Source of the DNA: an uncultured Bacteroidales bacterium
GTDB taxonomy: Bacteria > Bacteroidota > Bacteroidia > Bacteroidales > Bacteroidaceae
Length of the DNA stretch: 35,851 nt
Reading direction: 5' to 3'
NCBI GenBank assembly: GCA_902799985.1
Contig: CADCCR010000030.1
Coordinates: 1 to 35,851, forward strand
The notes under the pieces are model-generated. The model did not search any database, was not told the DNA's origin, and saw only the letters and a list, made by a program, of their open reading frames with translations. Positions 33,273 to 35,851 of this stretch are shown in pieces. Every line of letters starts with the position of its first letter. Position 1 is the first letter of the stretch. The position numbers were made by a program, and so were the translations under genes.

Positions 33273-35240
33273 TACTCCAGCCCAGCCGCCGTTGCGGACG
33301 AGGTGGAGGCGGAGCTTGGTCTGCGAGGTGACGTCCTGCTGCTCGCGCTTGTAGTCGAGGGCGATGCGGTGGGCGTTGCGTCCGTCGCGGAAGAAGGTGA
33401 GGCGTCCGCCCTTCTCGAGGAAGTCGAGGCTGACGTCGATGTCCTGTGCCTTGTCGCCCGTGATGGCTCCGATGTACCACTTGCTGCCCTTGCGCTTAGC
33501 TACGACATAGTAGTCGCCGGCACGTGCTGCGAGGACACGTGTGTCGTCCCACGTGGTGGGCACCGAGGCGATGTAGCGTGTGCACTCCTCTTCGCGGAGG
33601 TAGCGTGTGGGGCTGTCGGCCAGCATCTGCAGTCCGCTCTCGAAGCAGACGTACAGGGCCATCTGGTAGGCCCTGGTGCCTCCGCCCATGGGCAGCGAGC
33701 CGGAGCCGCGGTTGTCCTCGGGCTGTGCGTTGTGCATGGCGCCTGGCGTGAAGTCCATGGGCCCTACGGCATTGCGCATGAAAGGCAGCCAGATGCTGTT
33801 CTCGGGCTTGCAGCCGCCGCCTTGCTCCAGGCCGCGCACACCTTCGTAGCTGATGAGGTTGGGCAGACGCTGCTCCAGTCCGGCGGGTTTGTACGAGCCG
33901 TGGTAGTCGATGAGGAGCTTGTTGTTGGCGCACTCGCGGGCCACGCGTTCGTAGAAGTTCACCATCCACTGGTCGCTGTGGTCCATGAAGTCGACCTTCA
34001 GTCCCTTCACGCCCATCTTGGCATAGAAGGGGATGAGGTCCATGTGCTGCTCTACGGTGAGCCACGAGAGCCAGAGGATGATGCCGACGTTCTTGCGTGC
34101 GCCGTACTCCACGAGCTCCTTGACGTCTATCTCGTCGCGTGTGGTGAAGGGGTCCTGCACGCGTTTGTTCCAGCCTTCGTCCAGCAGGATGTATTCCACG
34201 CCGAAGCGGGAAGCGCAGTCGATGATGTACTTATAGGTATCGTTGTTGATGCCGGTCTCGAAATCGACGCCCCAGACGGTCCAATGGTTCCACCAGTCCC
34301 AGTTCACTTTGCCCGGCTTGATCCACGATGTGTCGTCGAGCTCGCACTTGCCGCCCAGCACGACTTCCATCTGGTTCTGGGCGATGTCCTTGTCCTCACC
34401 GATGACGGCGAAGCGCCATGGCAGGGTGCGCTGGGCGTCGGTCAAGGCGATGCAGTCGCGCTCCTTCGTGATGGTCCAGCTGCGGTCGCCGCGAGGCTCC
34501 CATGTCTCGGGCGAGCGTGGGAAGATGGAGGTGAAGCCGTTGCCGTCGGTCGGCTTGAGGAACATGTTGGGATAGTCGCGCACGTCGCTCTCCGAGAAGA
34601 GCACCTTCGTTCCCTTCGGACTTTCGAGGAGGATGGGCAGGTAGGTCATCTCGTCGTCGGCCTTGTACTCGGCGGTGGAGATGTGCGTGTAGGGGTTCTC
34701 GTAGGAGGTCTTGAAGTTCTTCGTCTTGGAGACGTGTGCCATGAAGCTCTCCGGCAGGTTCAGCTCCAGTCCCTCGTCCACGACCTCCACCTGGCCCTTG
34801 CCTTTGGCGGAGGCATCAGCGCCGGAACGTGCTTTGGGCGCCGGAACGTTGATGGCGAAGCGGTAGGCTATGCCGTTGTCGTAAGCGCGTACATCGAGCG
34901 CGATGCCGCCCTTGAAAGTGAACGTCAGCTGGTTGGCCTGGTTGGGCACCTCGGCATACTTCAGGGGAACCACGGGACGAATCACCTCGTCCACCTTCGA
35001 GCGCTTGGTGCCGCTCAGCTTCGGACTCTTGTCAAGCTCCGTTCCGCCCACCTTCAGGCTCAGGGCGCAGTCCTTCAGAATCTGTTCGCTGCCGCGGAAG
35101 GCGCTCAGCGTGAGGCGGTCGCCCACCGTGACTTCCACCTTGACGTTCCCGTCGGGCGACGCCAGGGTCTGTACTTTCTGTGCACTCACTCGGCTTGCTG
35201 CCACCAGGGCAACTGCCAGTAGAAACAGGATTTTCTTCAT
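33264..35240 (-). CDS. Glycoside hydrolase family 97 (SusB-like alpha-glucosidase/alpha-galactosidase)
   Basis: 658 residues with signal peptide MKKILFLLAVALVAASRVSAQ, so periplasmic. The GH97 N-terminal beta-sandwich (about 22-290) contains LASPDGNVKVEV and DNGIAYRFAI. The TIM barrel (about 300-560) has WDWWNHWTVWGVDF, YILLDEGWN and GLKVDFMDHSDQ, followed by YEGVRGLE. The C-terminal beta domain follows. Family knowledge: inverting members (SusB) use two Glu as base, while retaining members use an Asp nucleophile in the barrel. D417 (KVDFMD) with E466 (YEGV) suggests a retaining, alpha-galactosidase-like enzyme, but I am not certain of the subgroup. It is upstream of the aldo/keto reductase on the same strand, separated by the 7-bp element. 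Confidence 0.93.
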   Translation of the reverse strand: MKKILFLLAVALVAASRVSAQKVQTLASPDGNVKVEVTVGDRLTLSAFRGSEQILKDCALSLKVGGTELDKSPKLSGTKRSKVDEVIRPVVPLKYAEVPNQANQLTFTFKGGIALDVRAYDNGIAYRFAINVPAPKARSGADASAKGKGQVEVVDEGLELNLPESFMAHVSKTKNFKTSYENPYTHISTAEYKADDEMTYLPILLESPKGTKVLFSESDVRDYPNMFLKPTDGNGFTSIFPRSPETWEPRGDRSWTITKERDCIALTDAQRTLPWRFAVIGEDKDIAQNQMEVVLGGKCELDDTSWIKPGKVNWDWWNHWTVWGVDFETGINNDTYKYIIDCASRFGVEYILLDEGWNKRVQDPFTTRDEIDVKELVEYGARKNVGIILWLSWLTVEQHMDLIPFYAKMGVKGLKVDFMDHSDQWMVNFYERVARECANNKLLIDYHGSYKPAGLEQRLPNLISYEGVRGLEQGGGCKPENSIWLPFMRNAVGPMDFTPGAMHNAQPEDNRGSGSLPMGGGTRAYQMALYVCFESGLQMLADSPTRYLREEECTRYIASVPTTWDDTRVLAARAGDYYVVAKRKGSKWYIGAITGDKAQDIDVSLDFLEKGGRLTFFRDGRNAHRIALDYKREQQDVTSQTKLRLHLVRNGGWAGVIE

Positions 35241-35367
35241 CGTCGTAGGTATTTACAAAGTTTGAGTTATGTATTTAAAGCGAGTTCGACGAAAAACAAA
35301 AGACTATCAAACACATGATAGACTGTAAGCTTCCATGAATTATTTTTCATCGAGTTCATGTTATTTA

Positions 35368-35477
35368 CGAGCTTGGATTTCGTTATTTTCGAGTTTGGAT
35401 TTCGTTATTCACGAGTTGGGATTTTTGTTTTCACGAGCTTGGATTTTGGTTTTTACAAGCTTGGATTTTGCGCCATC
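35368..35477. repeat. 22-bp tandem array, family B (five units)
   Basis: Units CGAGCTTGGATTTCGTTATT plus 2 bp start at 35368, 35390, 35412, 35434 and 35456. Divergence rises along the array and the period stays exactly 22. It occupies the gene-free region upstream of GH97. Confidence 0.88.
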
Positions 35478-35607
35478 GGAAGGCTGAAATCGTGTCTTGT
35501 GCCTACAAAGTTAAACATTTCCTGCGACATAACCGCCTCTTTTTCTCTGTTTTCTTTCATTTCCGGGCATTTTCCTGTCCTCCCCGCCCCAAGCAGACAT
35601 GTCCACA

Positions 35608-35761
35608 GCCCCTTGCGTACAAATTCATCGCCCCTTGCGTACAAATCCACAGCCCCGAACATCGTTTTTCTTCGCCCGGGGCTTACAAATTCTTCGCCCC
35701 TTGCGTACAAAACCATCGCCTCGGACGTACAAACTCCTCGCCCCACGGATAAAAACTTTTT
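35608..35761. repeat. 22-bp tandem array, family C (seven units)
   Basis: Units near GCCCCTTGCGTACAAATTCA plus 2 bp start at 35608, 35630, 35652, 35674, 35696, 35718 and 35740. The CGCCCCnTGCnTA core resembles that of family A. Some units are strongly diverged (35652, 35674) without loss of phase. No coding region is credible; the ORFs here are an effect of the repeat. Confidence 0.88.
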
Positions 35762-35771
35762 CAGTGGCACG

Positions 35772-35842
35772 GAAATATATTTCAAAGGCTTGGAAATATA
35801 TTTTAAAGCTTCTGAAATATATTTCCAAGCCTTTGAAATAGT
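35772..35842. repeat. 21-bp tandem array, family D (three units plus a partial)
   Basis: GAAATATATTTC-type units start at 35772, 35793, 35814 and 35835, exactly 21 bp apart. Each contains the palindrome GAAATATATTTC or a variant, followed by AAAGGCTTG-like sequence. It follows the family-C array after 10 bp and runs towards the window end. Confidence 0.85.
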
Positions 35843-35851
35843 TTTATCGCT

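Overview
The window looks like a Bacteroidales chromosome, most likely Prevotellaceae. The evidence is promoter boxes of the Bacteroidetes type (TAnnTTTG) and no strong Shine-Dalgarno sequences. It also has typical family content: BspA-like leucine-rich repeats, GLUG-motif surface proteins, GH2 and GH97 glycosidases, a FAS1 lipoprotein and secreted proteins ending in a short 'YxLxGR...GIYIxxGKK' tail. I see no rRNA, tRNA, CRISPR array, integrase or complete insertion sequence.

Layout. 1-1348 (-): methionyl-tRNA synthetase, interrupted by an in-frame TAA. 1484-1860: repeats. 1900-8282 (-): a likely secreted unit of LRR/tyrosine-phosphatase protein, a 49-residue acidic peptide missed by long-ORF calling, and a GH2 glycosidase. 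8440-8990: composite palindromic repeats and a terminator. 9017-17688 (-): two giant GLUG proteins, one with a C-terminal dockerin. 18311-22215 (-): pfkA, then an endonuclease/exonuclease/phosphatase (EEP)-GLUG fusion frameshifted by a 16-bp duplication, then an overlapping EEP paralogue that has lost most catalytic residues. 22411-24648 (-): patatin/beta-barrel (PlpD-like) protein. 25258-29426 (-): three glycosyltransferases and rnhB. 29675-31855 (+): FAS1 lipoprotein. 32166-35240 (-): aldo/keto reductase and GH97. 35368-35842: three adjacent periodic arrays.

Most proteins are exported (signal peptides, lipobox, GLUG, LRR, barrel), so the window reads as a surface, glycan-use and host/matrix-interaction region with a few housekeeping genes (metG, pfkA, rnhB) among them.

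The most unusual content is the repeat DNA. (i) Arrays of a 22-bp unit, GTGCTTATTTCGGAAGCGC plus 3 bp, occur at four loci. The unit can fold as a hairpin that stays paired, through G-U wobble, in one RNA strand only. (ii) At other loci the sequence differs but the 21-22-bp period is kept. (iii) A composite module of four related palindromes with core GGATTTGNAATCC is present three times, flanked by the 22-bp units. (iv) Degenerate 7-bp tracts, including telomere-like CCCTAAA, lie between genes and also run in frame inside at least five coding sequences. Some repeats appear to have changed gene ends: the aldo/keto reductase stops inside a 22-bp unit, one glycosyltransferase carries an insert of about 48 residues, and another protein ends inside telomere-like DNA.
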